A stretch of DNA of 43,071 bases from Herpetosiphonaceae bacterium. GTDB taxonomy: Bacteria; Chloroflexota; Chloroflexia; Chloroflexales; Kallotenuaceae. The stretch is taken from the NCBI GenBank assembly GCA_036374795.1, contig DASUTC010000112.1, forward strand, positions 1 to 43,071, written 5' to 3'. Shown piece by piece: positions 16,814 to 24,752 of this stretch. Both the position numbers and the translations under genes were made by a program. How positions within the stretch are numbered: the first letter of the stretch is position 1; the number at the start of each line of letters is the position of its first letter. The notes beneath the pieces are model-generated. The model was not told the DNA's origin. It saw only the letters and a program-made list of their open reading frames with translations, and did not search any database.

Positions 16814-17425
16814 TTAGTTTTCCAGCCAAGCACCGATGTGGGTCTTGACGCGATGCAGAACCGCAACTGGCTCGCCGTCGGGATCATTGACGTTGTACAG
16901 GTTCACCGAGACGCCAGGAGCCGTGCCGCCGCCCTGACCGACCGGCGGGATGTGGGTGATCGTGTGCTCGAGGCGGATGCGATCCTTGTTGAACACGGTC
17001 AGGCCCGCGTCAACCAGGTTGAACATCATGTAGCCGTCCATCTGGCACAGCTTGGGCGAGTCCGCCAGGTTGTTGTAGTGCGTGCCCGAGCGGACGATAC
17101 CACCCGAAGCCTGGTAGGCATCGTTGGTGCTGACTTCGATGCGACCGAACTTCTCGCTGACGCCGGCAACCGCCAGCTCACGCATGTGGATCGTGACCGA
17201 CGCTTCGCGCCAATCGGACGAGGTCGGGTTCTCGCGCTCGATCTGGTAGTGGCCACGGAACTCGATGGTTTCCTGGCCCTGGCCAAGAACTTCGATGGTG
17301 TCCCAGGTCACGAAGTTCAGCTTATCGGTGCCACCCTCGGGCATCGTGAACAGCTGGAGGTCGGACAGGCTCTTCGGGCTGGGGATCAGGGTTTTGGTCG
17401 TCTCGGCGTTCACTGTGGCTGACAT
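16814..17425 (-). CDS. DUF6073-like protein, function unknown
   Basis: 203 residues, predicted soluble and beta-rich: KLNFVTWDTIEVLGQGQETIEFRGHYQI, ASVTIHMRELAVAG, FGRIEVSTNDAY, KLCQMDGYMMFNLVDAG. I recall this sequence type as DUF6073 but cannot verify it. ATG 17425 has a strong AAAAGGAGATCCACC before it. The leader holds two small hairpins (GGGG-attaa-CCCC just before the ribosome site and GGAAC...GTTCC further up) and a -10-like TACAAT about 60 bases upstream, so it probably has its own promoter. There is no signal peptide. The well-ordered coding sequence and strong ribosome site suggest an abundant protein. A binding or storage role is only a guess. Confidence 0.75.
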   Translation of the reverse strand: MSATVNAETTKTLIPSPKSLSDLQLFTMPEGGTDKLNFVTWDTIEVLGQGQETIEFRGHYQIERENPTSSDWREASVTIHMRELAVAGVSEKFGRIEVSTNDAYQASGGIVRSGTHYNNLADSPKLCQMDGYMMFNLVDAGLTVFNKDRIRLEHTITHIPPVGQGGGTAPGVSVNLYNVNDPDGEPVAVLHRVKTHIGAWLEN

Positions 17426-18508
17426 GGTGGATCTCCTTTTGGGGTTAATCCCCCGATTGTTTAGGAACTCCGTCGTTGTTCCTGAGGCTATTGTAGGCGT
17501 TCGCGTTCGTGCTGCCTTCTCAAATCTTGCTATGTGTTTCTTCTAGTTTGCTCACAGCGATGTCGTGCCGTCACAGATCCCCTCAGGCGAGATTCGGGCA
17601 CTCGTATATGTGAACATCATTAACGCGATCATCACCTTCCAGCGGTTTGCATAAAACCTGAACGCTCGGCATCCTGCCTTGCATGAAAGCCTCTTCCGCA
17701 GATCGACCTCGGCGCGTCATGAGGCGGTCGATCGAGCTATGGGGCGGCTGGAGGCCGTGGGTTTAAACCGCCCAGTCGACCCCGAAGCCACGACCGGGAC
17801 AACCGGCGACCAAAGGTGCGGCGCTTGCCGTGCACATGGGCCAGGTGGAGGCAACCGATCCCGATACCACCGTGGAAGATCGGTGCCAGCACTGGGCTCA
17901 TGCTTCGGCGGCGCTATTCGTTCCGCCACATGAGTCGTGCCATTCGTCGGGTCAGCTGGACCAAAAAAAAGACGCGGGGTGCGCATGAACCAGACGAGCA
18001 GCTCCGACAAGGCTTCAGGGAATGGATGGCACATCAGCCCGTCGCGCCCTTCATGATTCTAATGATCGCGGGACCAACCTCACACCCCGCGTGGAGCACG
18101 GGCCTATGGGCAGGTGCCACGAAATATTTCGGCACATACACCGATCATTGCCGCCTTGCGTACGAGGGTATGGGACCAATCAGGGCGCTCGCTGGGGCGA
18201 GAGATACGGCTGCATGTGTGGTCTAGCTGACACCCGGCCTGGTGCCGTGGTTGCAACCTGGACAAGTTGTGGTGAGGGATCAGCGGAGCGGATATGCAAG
18301 CGCTTTGAAAGAGCCTTTGATCTAGCAGCGGCATGAGCGTTGAACAATCAAGCTCTTGGATGCAAGGGCTGCATCCAAGAGAGGCCGGAAAATCTTGTCC
18401 TGTCGTTCAACATCTACGCCTGCGCTGTCATGCCGGTGATGCCGAACAAGCCGACTGGGGAGCACCGGTTGTAGCGGTATCTTCAGGCCACGTGCGACAA
18501 GTCTAAGA
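17426..18508. other. gene-poor kilobase, possibly decayed coding DNA
   Basis: Open frames of 60-136 codons on both strands (for example 17816-18226 + and 17717-18034 -) have no ribosome sites, family motifs or consistent codon use. Short stretches read protein-like but are interrupted by stops, e.g. a plus-strand frame giving VHMGQVEATDPDTTVED around 17830-17880. This suggests an eroded gene or mobile-element remnant, but nothing can be named. A strong hairpin is present at 18353-18381. Confidence 0.4.
18353..18381 (-). terminator. strong hairpin downstream of the isoprenoid synthase gene
   Basis: CTCTTGGATGCA and TGCATCCAAGAG form a perfect 12-bp stem with a 5-base loop, 130 bases past the stop of the minus-strand isoprenoid synthase gene. 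There is no U tract on either side, so the assignment as terminator is by position and stem strength. Confidence 0.5.
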
Positions 18509-19747
18509 CTATGCAGCCTGAACCAGAGTCGGTTGGATCTGCATCAGCGGTGTGGCCGAGCTACTCGCCTTGCCGATCATTTCGCCTGGAAGATAGGATT
18601 GCAACAGCGACAGCAGCGCATCACAGGCAAGCGTCGTCGATGCAAGCTGGAGCAAGATCGTTCTGGCATGCTGATAATGTCGCTGTGCCTCAGCCATCAG
18701 GTACAGGACCGCGCCCGTCTTGATAATCAGGCCGCGCGCCTGGGCTTCAGCCACAGGATCGCTCGCTGCTGCCTGTAAGGAGGCTGCAAGCATCTTGCGA
18801 TCCTCCGGCGACGCGGTACTCATCGCATACGCCACCGGCAGCGTCCAGCGATCGGGATCGCGGAGATCGCTGAGGGATTCGGAGGTTGACCAAAGACCGC
18901 TGAGATCGTCGCCGATCTGGATCAGCACTCCGAGGTGAAAGCCGAACTGGCCGAAGCTTTCGATCACCTGCTGATCATCGGTCGCCAGCCTGGCACCCGA
19001 GCGACTTGCCAGCGCGAAGAAGTGGCCCGACTTCGCCTCGGCGATCTGCCAGCACTCGTCCAGAGTTGGCTGGCGCATCGTCAGATCGTGATGCTGACCA
19101 GCGCACATGGTCAGGATCGTCTGGTTGAAATCGCTTCTGATCGTACGAGCCGTTTGAGCGCTCACGCCGATATCGAGCAGGGTTTCCAACGCCTCATGGC
19201 TGCTGGTGAGTAATCCGGTCGTGATATTGACCGCCGGCCCCATACCCCACTGCGCCCACGCGCCATCGGGACGATCATCATCCTCGATTGCATCCAGGAT
19301 ATGCAAGGCCCTGTACAAAATCTGCCATGCCGCGCCCACGGCGTGCGCCTGCTCATGAACGCCACCTGCTGCCGCGCAGCAGAGATCGGGAAGACTCATC
19401 AACGAAGGATTCTGGTGGGAGTCCGACTGAGGCAGATGTTTCTTTGGCAGACTGGCATGCAGCGCATCCACATAGCGCGCGTCAACCTTGGATGTATCTG
19501 CCAGCACGTGCATCTGGGGCGGAGCCGCAGGGGCGGGCGGAGCCCAGGCCAGCAGAGAAAGCTTCAATGCCGGATTACACCAACGCTGCCACTGCCCATC
19601 GCCACAGCAGATCGCTAGAATAGCTTCTTTGACGTCGTCATCCAGTGCCGAGCATGCCGTGTTAAGCATGCGGGCAGTATCGTGCTGCATCTGAGACGCG
19701 AAGACTGAGTCCGTAACCATGTTCTGAACGAGCCGTACCAGGTCCAT
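18509..19747 (-). CDS. trans-isoprenyl-diphosphate-synthase-like protein
   Basis: 412 residues from ATG 19747, which follows AGGTGG; the open frame extends upstream to 19894 without a better start. An all-alpha class I isoprenoid synthase fold is indicated. An Asp-rich stretch, LDAIEDDDRPDG (152-162), sits at the first DDxxD position. EAKSGHFFALASRSGARLA (about 237-255) matches the K(T/S) helix. The second Asp motif is IQIGDDLSGLW (277-286). The first motif departs from canonical DDxxD (D-A-I-E-D-D-D), so chain length and even catalytic activity are uncertain. Members make prenyl diphosphates or act as terpene-cyclase-like enzymes. In this cluster it could supply a prenyl group. It lies between the response regulator gene (147 bases upstream, same strand) and a gene-poor region. 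Confidence 0.82.
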   Translation of the reverse strand: MDLVRLVQNMVTDSVFASQMQHDTARMLNTACSALDDDVKEAILAICCGDGQWQRWCNPALKLSLLAWAPPAPAAPPQMHVLADTSKVDARYVDALHASLPKKHLPQSDSHQNPSLMSLPDLCCAAAGGVHEQAHAVGAAWQILYRALHILDAIEDDDRPDGAWAQWGMGPAVNITTGLLTSSHEALETLLDIGVSAQTARTIRSDFNQTILTMCAGQHHDLTMRQPTLDECWQIAEAKSGHFFALASRSGARLATDDQQVIESFGQFGFHLGVLIQIGDDLSGLWSTSESLSDLRDPDRWTLPVAYAMSTASPEDRKMLAASLQAAASDPVAEAQARGLIIKTGAVLYLMAEAQRHYQHARTILLQLASTTLACDALLSLLQSYLPGEMIGKASSSATPLMQIQPTLVQAA

Positions 19748-19893
19748 AAACCACCTGCGAGCTGTTAGGGTCGCTCGCGCACCGCCTATGCGGTATGTGA
19801 AAAAGGGGTATGACAATCGGCTACCGGACAAGGCAGGGGAGAGGGGAAAGCTCCGGCGTGAGGACAACGATAGACAGTGCCAAAATCGAAGCA

Positions 19894-20331
19894 TTAAGCG
19901 GAAGGAAAGAGTGTGGCGATGAACTGCTTGATCAACTCGACATCAAGATCTTCCTTTCGTAGGTAATAGCTTGCCCCCGCCAACAAACTCTGCTGGCGAA
20001 ACTCCTCGTCGTCGTAGCCGCTCAAGACGAGGATATGGGTGTTGTGGAGGACTTGCTTGATGCGTCGAGTGGCTTCAATGCCATTCAGCAGCGGCAAGGT
20101 AACATCCATGAACACAAAATCCGGGGTAAGCCGGAGGGCTAATCTAACTGCCTCTATACCATCAGCAGCCTCCCCAACCACAGCCCAGTTGCACTGGGTC
20201 TGGACAAGCTGACGTAAGAGCTTTCGGTAGGAATCAGTATCATCAACAATAAGAAAAGAAATAAATGTAATCACAAGTCTTACATGCGTGGGAGTAAACT
20301 GTGGTGGGGTACTCACCGTTAAGACACGCAT
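19894..20331 (-). CDS. single-domain response regulator
   Basis: 145 residues: a receiver domain and no output domain. The acidic pocket is LIVDDTDSY (Asp30-31), the phospho-acceptor is Asp76 in FVFMDVTLP, the Thr/Ser switch is in ILVLSGYDD, and the conserved Lys is in YYLRKEDL. The start may be ATG 20331 or the GTG about 19 codons in; the ATG is favoured because the promoter module ends about 22 bases upstream of it. Divergent from the sensor kinase gene at 20801. It probably competes for phosphate from, or relays it to, the LuxR-type regulator encoded at 23218-23892. It is preceded by the bipartite promoter module, so it may be under feedback control. Confidence 0.9.
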   Translation of the reverse strand: MRVLTVSTPPQFTPTHVRLVITFISFLIVDDTDSYRKLLRQLVQTQCNWAVVGEAADGIEAVRLALRLTPDFVFMDVTLPLLNGIEATRRIKQVLHNTHILVLSGYDDEEFRQQSLLAGASYYLRKEDLDVELIKQFIATLFPSA

Positions 20332-20359
20332 GTCCTATGTGGTAACCTTATGGCCCAAC

Positions 20360-20450
20360 TGTAACAGAGGGGTTAAATCAGGACCAGCCCCCCTGCGACA
20401 GTTTAAGCTTACCAGATTTGGCAAGCCGGTACCTGTCGTTTGCGACAGGT
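20360..20450 (-). promoter_or_regulatory. bipartite promoter module, site A (to the single-domain response regulator)
   Basis: Read on the minus strand: palindrome ACCTGTCGCAAACGACAGGT (20450 to 20431, perfect arms ACCTGTCG/CGACAGGT), then TAAACTGTCG starting 45 bases on (20405 to 20396), then a -10-like GTTACA (20365 to 20360). The expected transcript start near 20353 is about 22 bases before ATG 20331. The same arrangement occurs at sites B, C and D (23945-24034, 24545-24634, 37873-37964). The absence of a consensus -35 suggests an activator-dependent promoter. Confidence 0.7.
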
Positions 20451-20619
20451 CCGATCGCGGATCTACCTGATGGATGCGTCGTCAGAAACTGATACAACTA
20501 CCGACCTCCATGAATCAGCTTTAGATTGGTAGGCCTGACCCAATCATGCGACGAGTGCCACACCTGTTCTACTGTATGTATTCCTCATAAGAGGATCTTT
20601 GCAAAACTTCTGCGAGTTG

Positions 20620-20648
20620 TTGACAATTTTTTTCCTATTTCTTATACT
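20620..20648 (+). promoter_or_regulatory. consensus sigma-70 type promoter of the sensor kinase gene
   Basis: TTGACA (20620-20625), a 17-base spacer and TATACT (20643-20648) make a near-perfect housekeeping promoter in an AT-rich patch, about 150 bases before the kinase ATG. The tandem 45-base repeat begins at the -10 box and occupies the leader. Confidence 0.85.
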
Positions 20649-20740
20649 AGGGCTGGGCCATAGACATAACCAGAAGTCATCAAGGAGTTCCTCTGCTAGG
20701 GCTGGGTCCTAGACATAACCAGAAGTCATCAAGGAATTCC
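20647..20740 (+). repeat. tandem 45-base direct repeat in the kinase leader
   Basis: Copies at 20647-20691 and 20696-20740 match at 42 of 45 positions with a 49-base period. Each starts CTAGGGCTGGG, continues through TAGACATAACCAGAAGTC and ends ATCAAGGARTTCC. The spacing (under five helical turns) and the position from the -10 box into the transcribed leader suggest a repressor or roadblock site, or an RNA element; AAGGAG in copy 1 looks like a ribosome site but no start codon follows. Confidence 0.8.
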
Positions 20741-20800
20741 GCACGCCCACCATCGATTTTTGGCAACATATCAACGTACAAACAGAAAAGGGGAATCGCC

Positions 20801-23221
20801 ATGCACAGCCCCTTATCTCATCGCACACTGCTCTTCGCCCCTTTTATCGTCATCGTCTTCAGCCTACTCGGGATTGGCTGGTCGGTACGAGCACTCATCA
20901 GCAGCCCATATACGGGGGCTGATTGGTCACAAAGCACGGGCGCGGTGATTGCTGTCGATGTTGATGGTCCAGCGAATGGACTGATCCAGGTTGGGGACCG
21001 AATCATTGCCATCGATGGCATTCCTCTTCATGCGGCATCATCTCACGCCACCAAAGCTGTTGGCGACACAATCCAATTTCAAATATCCCGTTCCGGGATC
21101 ATAAGCGACGCTCAAGTTCGTTTGCAAGCTGCACCGCTGCTGGTAACACTGCGGCGACTGATGCCCGTGATAGTTGCGATCACCTTTTGGCTCGTCAGCG
21201 TGGTAGTGCTGGCGCTCAAGCCGACCGGAACGCAGAGCTGGCTCTTCCTGCTCTTCTGTCAGGTATTTGTTGGCGCGCTGGTATTTGGCGCAGTCAACTT
21301 CACCGGTAGGCCCTGGACAGTGCGCCTCTTTCAATCACTGCTCTGGTGGGTTGGCCCGATTACGATTCATTTTCATCTCTACTTTCCTCTGTCGTTGCAA
21401 TCACGCTATACCCGGCTCAGTATATTGGCGTGCTACCTCATCGCCGCCCTCGGGAGTGGGCTGCCCTTGGTTGGCTCGTCGCTGCAGGAGGGTGGCCTAC
21501 CCTCAGGCTTCTTCTCCGGCAGCCTGATCTGGATGACAGCCTGCCTGCTCAGTGTCGTATTCTTGCTCTGGCAGGCGTATCGCGGAGCCACCACGCTTGA
21601 GATTCAGCGGCAACTGCGGCTCGTGGCGCTTGGCGGGGGCGTGGCATTTATCTCGTTTCTGATTCTGCTGCTGGTGCCCTACGCGCTGATTCATCAACCA
21701 CTGCTGCCCTATGACATCGCCTTCTTGCTGCTCATGATCATCCCGATCACGTATGGCTATGCGATTCTCAGCTACCGCCTGATCCAGCTCGACTCCTATG
21801 TCAGCCGGATCGCAGCCTATATGCTGGTCCTTTCAACACTGATCAGTATGTACCTGGTGCTTAACATTGCCCTCACGAAAGTGATACCCGCCACCGGGCA
21901 GCAGCAGGCAACGGCGAATCTGGTGACAATCGTCGCGTTGACGAGCACATCGATCCCATTGTACCGACGACTCCAGACGATCGCCAACTATGTGTTCTAC
22001 GGCGGCTCGTACGATTACCGATCGGCGGTGCAGCTGGTGAGCCGCACGCTGGATCAACCGCGCAACCCCGAGGTCTTGCCTCAGATTTTGTGCAGCAGCA
22101 TTCAAAAAGCCATGCAGCTGGAGTGTGTGCGCCTGCTCCTCCTGAATGCAACCGGCATGTTCACACAAGCCGGGCTATCCTGCCAGCAGTGCGTCGGGGA
22201 GCAAGATCAGGTGTACCTGAAAACGACCAGTCAGATCGCCCAATACCTGCGCGACCATCCGTACCCGGTTTACACCTCGGAAATGCACACGCACTTGAAC
22301 GACCAGGCGCTCTCAGCGCATGAAATACGGCTGTTAGGCTACGAGCACACCTGGCTCTGGATACCTTTGTTTGCTGGTAGTCGCCTGCTTGGTCTCTACA
22401 TTATGGGTCCTAAGCGCGGCAGCGAAGTATTCGATGTCACCGACCTTGAGATCGTGCAGGTCATTATGCGCCTGTCGAGCGTTACAATGCAAAATATCCA
22501 GTTTATCGATGAGCTACAACAACAGGCGGCTGAGAAAGAAAAGCTTCACCAGCAGGTAATCAACGCTCGCGAGGAGGAGCGCAAGCGTGTGGCGCGGGAA
22601 CTCCACGATCAGATCATTCAATCGCTAGCCAGCATGAACTACCAGCTGACCAATCTCCGTAGCCAGCTGAGCCCGGATCAGGGGGATCAAGTTGTTGAGG
22701 TGCAATCCAACTTGCAACAAACGCTGGTCGATGTGCGACGCATCTGCGCCGATCTGCGTCCGCCCGCCCTTGATAATTTGGGTCTGGTTTCTGCGGTGCG
22801 GTCACGGCTGCGGGCGCTGCAGCAGCAGAGTTCGATCGAAGCTTTCCTGCATGTGAGCGGCGATCCGCACCAGCCGATTCCTGAGGACGTAGCGCTCACG
22901 CTGTTTCGCGTGATGCAGGAGGCACTGAACAACGTTCTAAAACACGCGGAGGCGCAGACCGTCGAAGTGCAGATCTATATCCAGCCAGACGAAATCTGTC
23001 TCGTCGTGCGGGATGATGGTAAAGGCTTTCACGTTCCGCAACGACTTGGTCAACTGATTGAAGACCATCATTTTGGTTTAGTTGGGTTGCGCGAACGGTT
23101 AGAAATGATTCGCGGTACATTGTACGTATCTTCTTTAACTGGAGAAGGCGCTTGTATCCGTGCAACCGTTCCTTTAACACCGCTAGCCAATTCCCCGCAT
23201 GAAGGAATCGTACGGCCATGA
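20801..23221 (+). CDS. membrane sensor histidine kinase, NarL/ComP type with PDZ-like domain
   Basis: 806 residues. One N-terminal membrane segment is followed by a PDZ-like domain (about 45-115: VDVDGPANGLIQVGDRIIAIDGIPLHA), then about seven to eight membrane segments (115-370). A GAF-like region (about 415-570) precedes a HisKA_3 dimerisation helix (EEERKRVARELHDQIIQSL, phospho-acceptor His602) and a HATPase domain with EALNNVLKHA and VRDDGKGF. The layout resembles ComP-type quorum kinases. ATG 20801 has AAAAGGGG upstream. The stop overlaps the next gene's ATG (ATGA), pairing it firmly with the LuxR-type regulator. The multipass sensor plus PDZ suggests sensing of a peptide or membrane-associated signal, possibly the pathway product. 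Confidence 0.93.
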   Translation: MHSPLSHRTLLFAPFIVIVFSLLGIGWSVRALISSPYTGADWSQSTGAVIAVDVDGPANGLIQVGDRIIAIDGIPLHAASSHATKAVGDTIQFQISRSGIISDAQVRLQAAPLLVTLRRLMPVIVAITFWLVSVVVLALKPTGTQSWLFLLFCQVFVGALVFGAVNFTGRPWTVRLFQSLLWWVGPITIHFHLYFPLSLQSRYTRLSILACYLIAALGSGLPLVGSSLQEGGLPSGFFSGSLIWMTACLLSVVFLLWQAYRGATTLEIQRQLRLVALGGGVAFISFLILLLVPYALIHQPLLPYDIAFLLLMIIPITYGYAILSYRLIQLDSYVSRIAAYMLVLSTLISMYLVLNIALTKVIPATGQQQATANLVTIVALTSTSIPLYRRLQTIANYVFYGGSYDYRSAVQLVSRTLDQPRNPEVLPQILCSSIQKAMQLECVRLLLLNATGMFTQAGLSCQQCVGEQDQVYLKTTSQIAQYLRDHPYPVYTSEMHTHLNDQALSAHEIRLLGYEHTWLWIPLFAGSRLLGLYIMGPKRGSEVFDVTDLEIVQVIMRLSSVTMQNIQFIDELQQQAAEKEKLHQQVINAREEERKRVARELHDQIIQSLASMNYQLTNLRSQLSPDQGDQVVEVQSNLQQTLVDVRRICADLRPPALDNLGLVSAVRSRLRALQQQSSIEAFLHVSGDPHQPIPEDVALTLFRVMQEALNNVLKHAEAQTVEVQIYIQPDEICLVVRDDGKGFHVPQRLGQLIEDHHFGLVGLRERLEMIRGTLYVSSLTGEGACIRATVPLTPLANSPHEGIVRP

Positions 23222-23892
23222 CTGATCCTCTTTCTCATAAGGCCATACCAGAATCACACCGGCTTCGAGTTGTCGTCGCCGATGATCATCCGATTATGCG
23301 CTCTGGCATCGCCAATGAGCTGCGGCGACATCCCGATATCGAGGTGATCGGCGAGGCTGTTAACGGTGATCAAGCCTTAGCGCTGGTCCGCTCATACGAC
23401 GTAGATGTGCTGGTGCTGGATGTTAATATGCCAGGGCTGAAAGCGCTGCATCTGCTGCGCGAGCTTGAAGCCCTGCGCAGCCCGACCCGCGTCTTGATTA
23501 TCACGGGGCAAAATGACTCCGAATACGTCATCACCCTGATCAAGTCGGGCGCCAAGGGGTACCTTCTGAAAGACGAGGAGCCTGCCACGATCACCACCGC
23601 TGTGCGGACTGTCGCCAGGGGCAAAACCTGGCTCAGCCCGCAGGTGCTTGATACCGTGCTCGACCACACCGTCCGCGATACCGATACGCTGGACGAGCCT
23701 GAGCTGAGCAGCCGGGAAACCGAGGTCCTGCGCCTGCTCTCAGAGGGACGGTCGAATCAGGAGATCGGCGAGCAGCTCGGTATTAGCGAACGTACCGTGC
23801 GCTTTCACCTGCGCAATATCTACGATAAGCTCGGCTTGAAGCGCGGCCAGGCCATCGCGTGGGCCGTGCGTAATCGCTTAGGCGAAGAGTAG
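23218..23892 (+). CDS. LuxR/NarL-type response regulator, partner of the kinase
   Basis: 224 residues. The receiver domain has VVVADDHP (Asp22-23), phospho-acceptor Asp68 in VLVLDVNMPG, VLIITGQND, and the Lys in KGYLLKDEE. It is followed by a LuxR-type helix-turn-helix from about residue 160 (LSSRETEVLRLLSEGRSNQEIGEQLGISERTVRFHLRNIY). It is translationally coupled to the kinase by an ATGA overlap. It is the only DNA-binding two-component regulator in the window and sits between promoter modules A and B/C, so it is the leading candidate to bind the CCTGTCG-N4-CGACAGG palindromes. That link is inference. Confidence 0.95.
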   Translation: MTDPLSHKAIPESHRLRVVVADDHPIMRSGIANELRRHPDIEVIGEAVNGDQALALVRSYDVDVLVLDVNMPGLKALHLLRELEALRSPTRVLIITGQNDSEYVITLIKSGAKGYLLKDEEPATITTAVRTVARGKTWLSPQVLDTVLDHTVRDTDTLDEPELSSRETEVLRLLSEGRSNQEIGEQLGISERTVRFHLRNIYDKLGLKRGQAIAWAVRNRLGEE

Positions 23893-23938
23893 CGCGCGCA
23901 GCCGCGCCCAATCGGGTGCGACCTGACGAAAACAACTG

Positions 23939-23977
23939 CCACGCGCCTGTCGTTGATGACAGGCGCGTGGTGCTTTT
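23939..23977 (+). terminator. intrinsic terminator of the kinase/regulator operon
   Basis: CCACGCGCCTGTC pairs perfectly (13 bp) with GACAGGCGCGTGG around a 6-base loop and is followed by TGCTTTT. The inner part of the stem is the site B palindrome, so one sequence seems to serve as terminator and as operator. Confidence 0.88.
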
Positions 23978-24034
23978 AACGGCAAGGCAAAACTGTCGCT
24001 GGTGTCGTTGTATCTACCACTGCCAGGTTATACA
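23945..24034 (+). promoter_or_regulatory. bipartite promoter module, site B (to the 78-residue protein)
   Basis: Palindrome GCCTGTCGTTGATGACAGGC (23945-23964) is followed 44 bases on by AAAACTGTCG (23989-23998), then ctggt, then GTCGTTGT (24004-24011). The -10 box TATACA lies at 24029-24034, giving a start near 24041 and a leader of about 140 bases before ATG 24182. AAAACTGTCG-N5-GTCGTTGT is identical at site C. Confidence 0.7.
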
Positions 24035-24048
24035 AATAACAGTAACAA

Positions 24049-24129
24049 AGGCTATCCATCACGCTCATGCACAGTCTCAAAATTCACATAATATCTGTGG
24101 CGCTGGATGATGGACGTGATGGATAGCCT
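24049..24129 (+). ncRNA. structured leader with 15-bp long-range stem
   Basis: AGGCTATCCATCACG (24049-24063) and CGTGATGGATAGCCT (24115-24129) are perfect reverse complements with a 51-base loop. They lie within the predicted leader of the 78-residue gene, starting a few bases after the inferred transcript start and ending 39 bases before its AAAGGAGG. A cis-regulatory RNA or a stabilising stem is plausible; a DNA-level inverted repeat remains an alternative. Confidence 0.5.
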
Positions 24130-24181
24130 GCTCCCTGAGCCCTACTGTATGCCCGCTGATCACAGCCAAAGGAGGATAATC

Positions 24182-24418
24182 ATGGTACTCCGCGCTCGTG
24201 TCCATGAATCGAAGCCGATGGTTGGGATGATCCTGGCATTTAAGAATCATCCATCACATCCCCTAGCGGCGATTCCAGCCAGAGTTATTTATGTCTGGCC
24301 GCGCTTTCGCTCCGGCGACTATTTAGTGACCCTGGAATATGATCGACCGATCAAGTTCAAGAATGAGTTTATTACCCGCATCGACGCCTTCATGAGCGAA
24401 TTGCAGCCAGGCTACTGA
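24182..24418 (+). CDS. small protein of unknown function, 78 residues
   Basis: ATG 24182 is chosen because AAAGGAGG sits at 24168-24175; the frame is open further upstream to 24107 but lacks a ribosome site there. The protein reads VLRARVHESKPM, then VIYVWPRFRSGDYLVTLEYDRPI and a C-terminal helix EFITRIDAFMSEL. It is likely a compact beta-rich domain with no signal peptide or membrane segment. It has its own copy of the bipartite promoter module and a structured leader, which is a lot of control for a tiny protein. No family was recognised. A regulatory, carrier or immunity role cannot be told apart. Confidence 0.7.
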   Translation: MVLRARVHESKPMVGMILAFKNHPSHPLAAIPARVIYVWPRFRSGDYLVTLEYDRPIKFKNEFITRIDAFMSELQPGY

Positions 24419-24544
24419 TTCATCGCTCCAAGATGCTCGCCTCGCCCCTCCCACGCCATGAGCAGATATTGTTAGATGTGCCGCCTGTCCAGCAGAGCGG
24501 CTCGGGCGCACCTGCACCACGATCTGCCATTTCCATGTCGAGAA

Positions 24545-24634
24545 ACCTATCGCAAACGACAGGGGAGATATGCCGTAAACGGTGGGTAAAACTGTCGTCT
24601 CGGTCGTTGTTGCGCCATCGGGCAGCGTGATACA
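24545..24634 (+). promoter_or_regulatory. bipartite promoter module, site C (to unbL2-unbV2-unbU2)
   Basis: ACCTATCGCAAACGACAGGG (24545-24564) matches the site A palindrome, read on its strand, at 18 of 20 positions. AAAACTGTCG follows 43 bases on (24588-24597), then tctcg and GTCGTTGT (24603-24610), then a -10-like GATACA (24629-24634). The expected start is near 24641, about 110 bases before the unbL2 ATG. The remaining bases between 24419 and 24752 hold no gene. Confidence 0.72.
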
Positions 24635-24752
24635 ACAATCGCAGAGGCGCTGAGGCGAGCTCTCAGCCCGATCATAACCAGTCACCAGTACCGTACTGAG
24701 TCCTGCTGATTCGCAAACGTTGTCGCTCTGTATTTCACATGTAGGTTACATC

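Noticed and set aside
17816-18226. 136-codon frame in the gene-poor region
   Set aside because: Atypical composition, no ribosome site, no recognisable domain; competing frames on both strands are equally long.
24107-24181. upstream extension of the 78-residue protein
   Set aside because: It overlaps the inverted repeat and lies before the strong AAAGGAGG; no ribosome site for the upstream ATGs.
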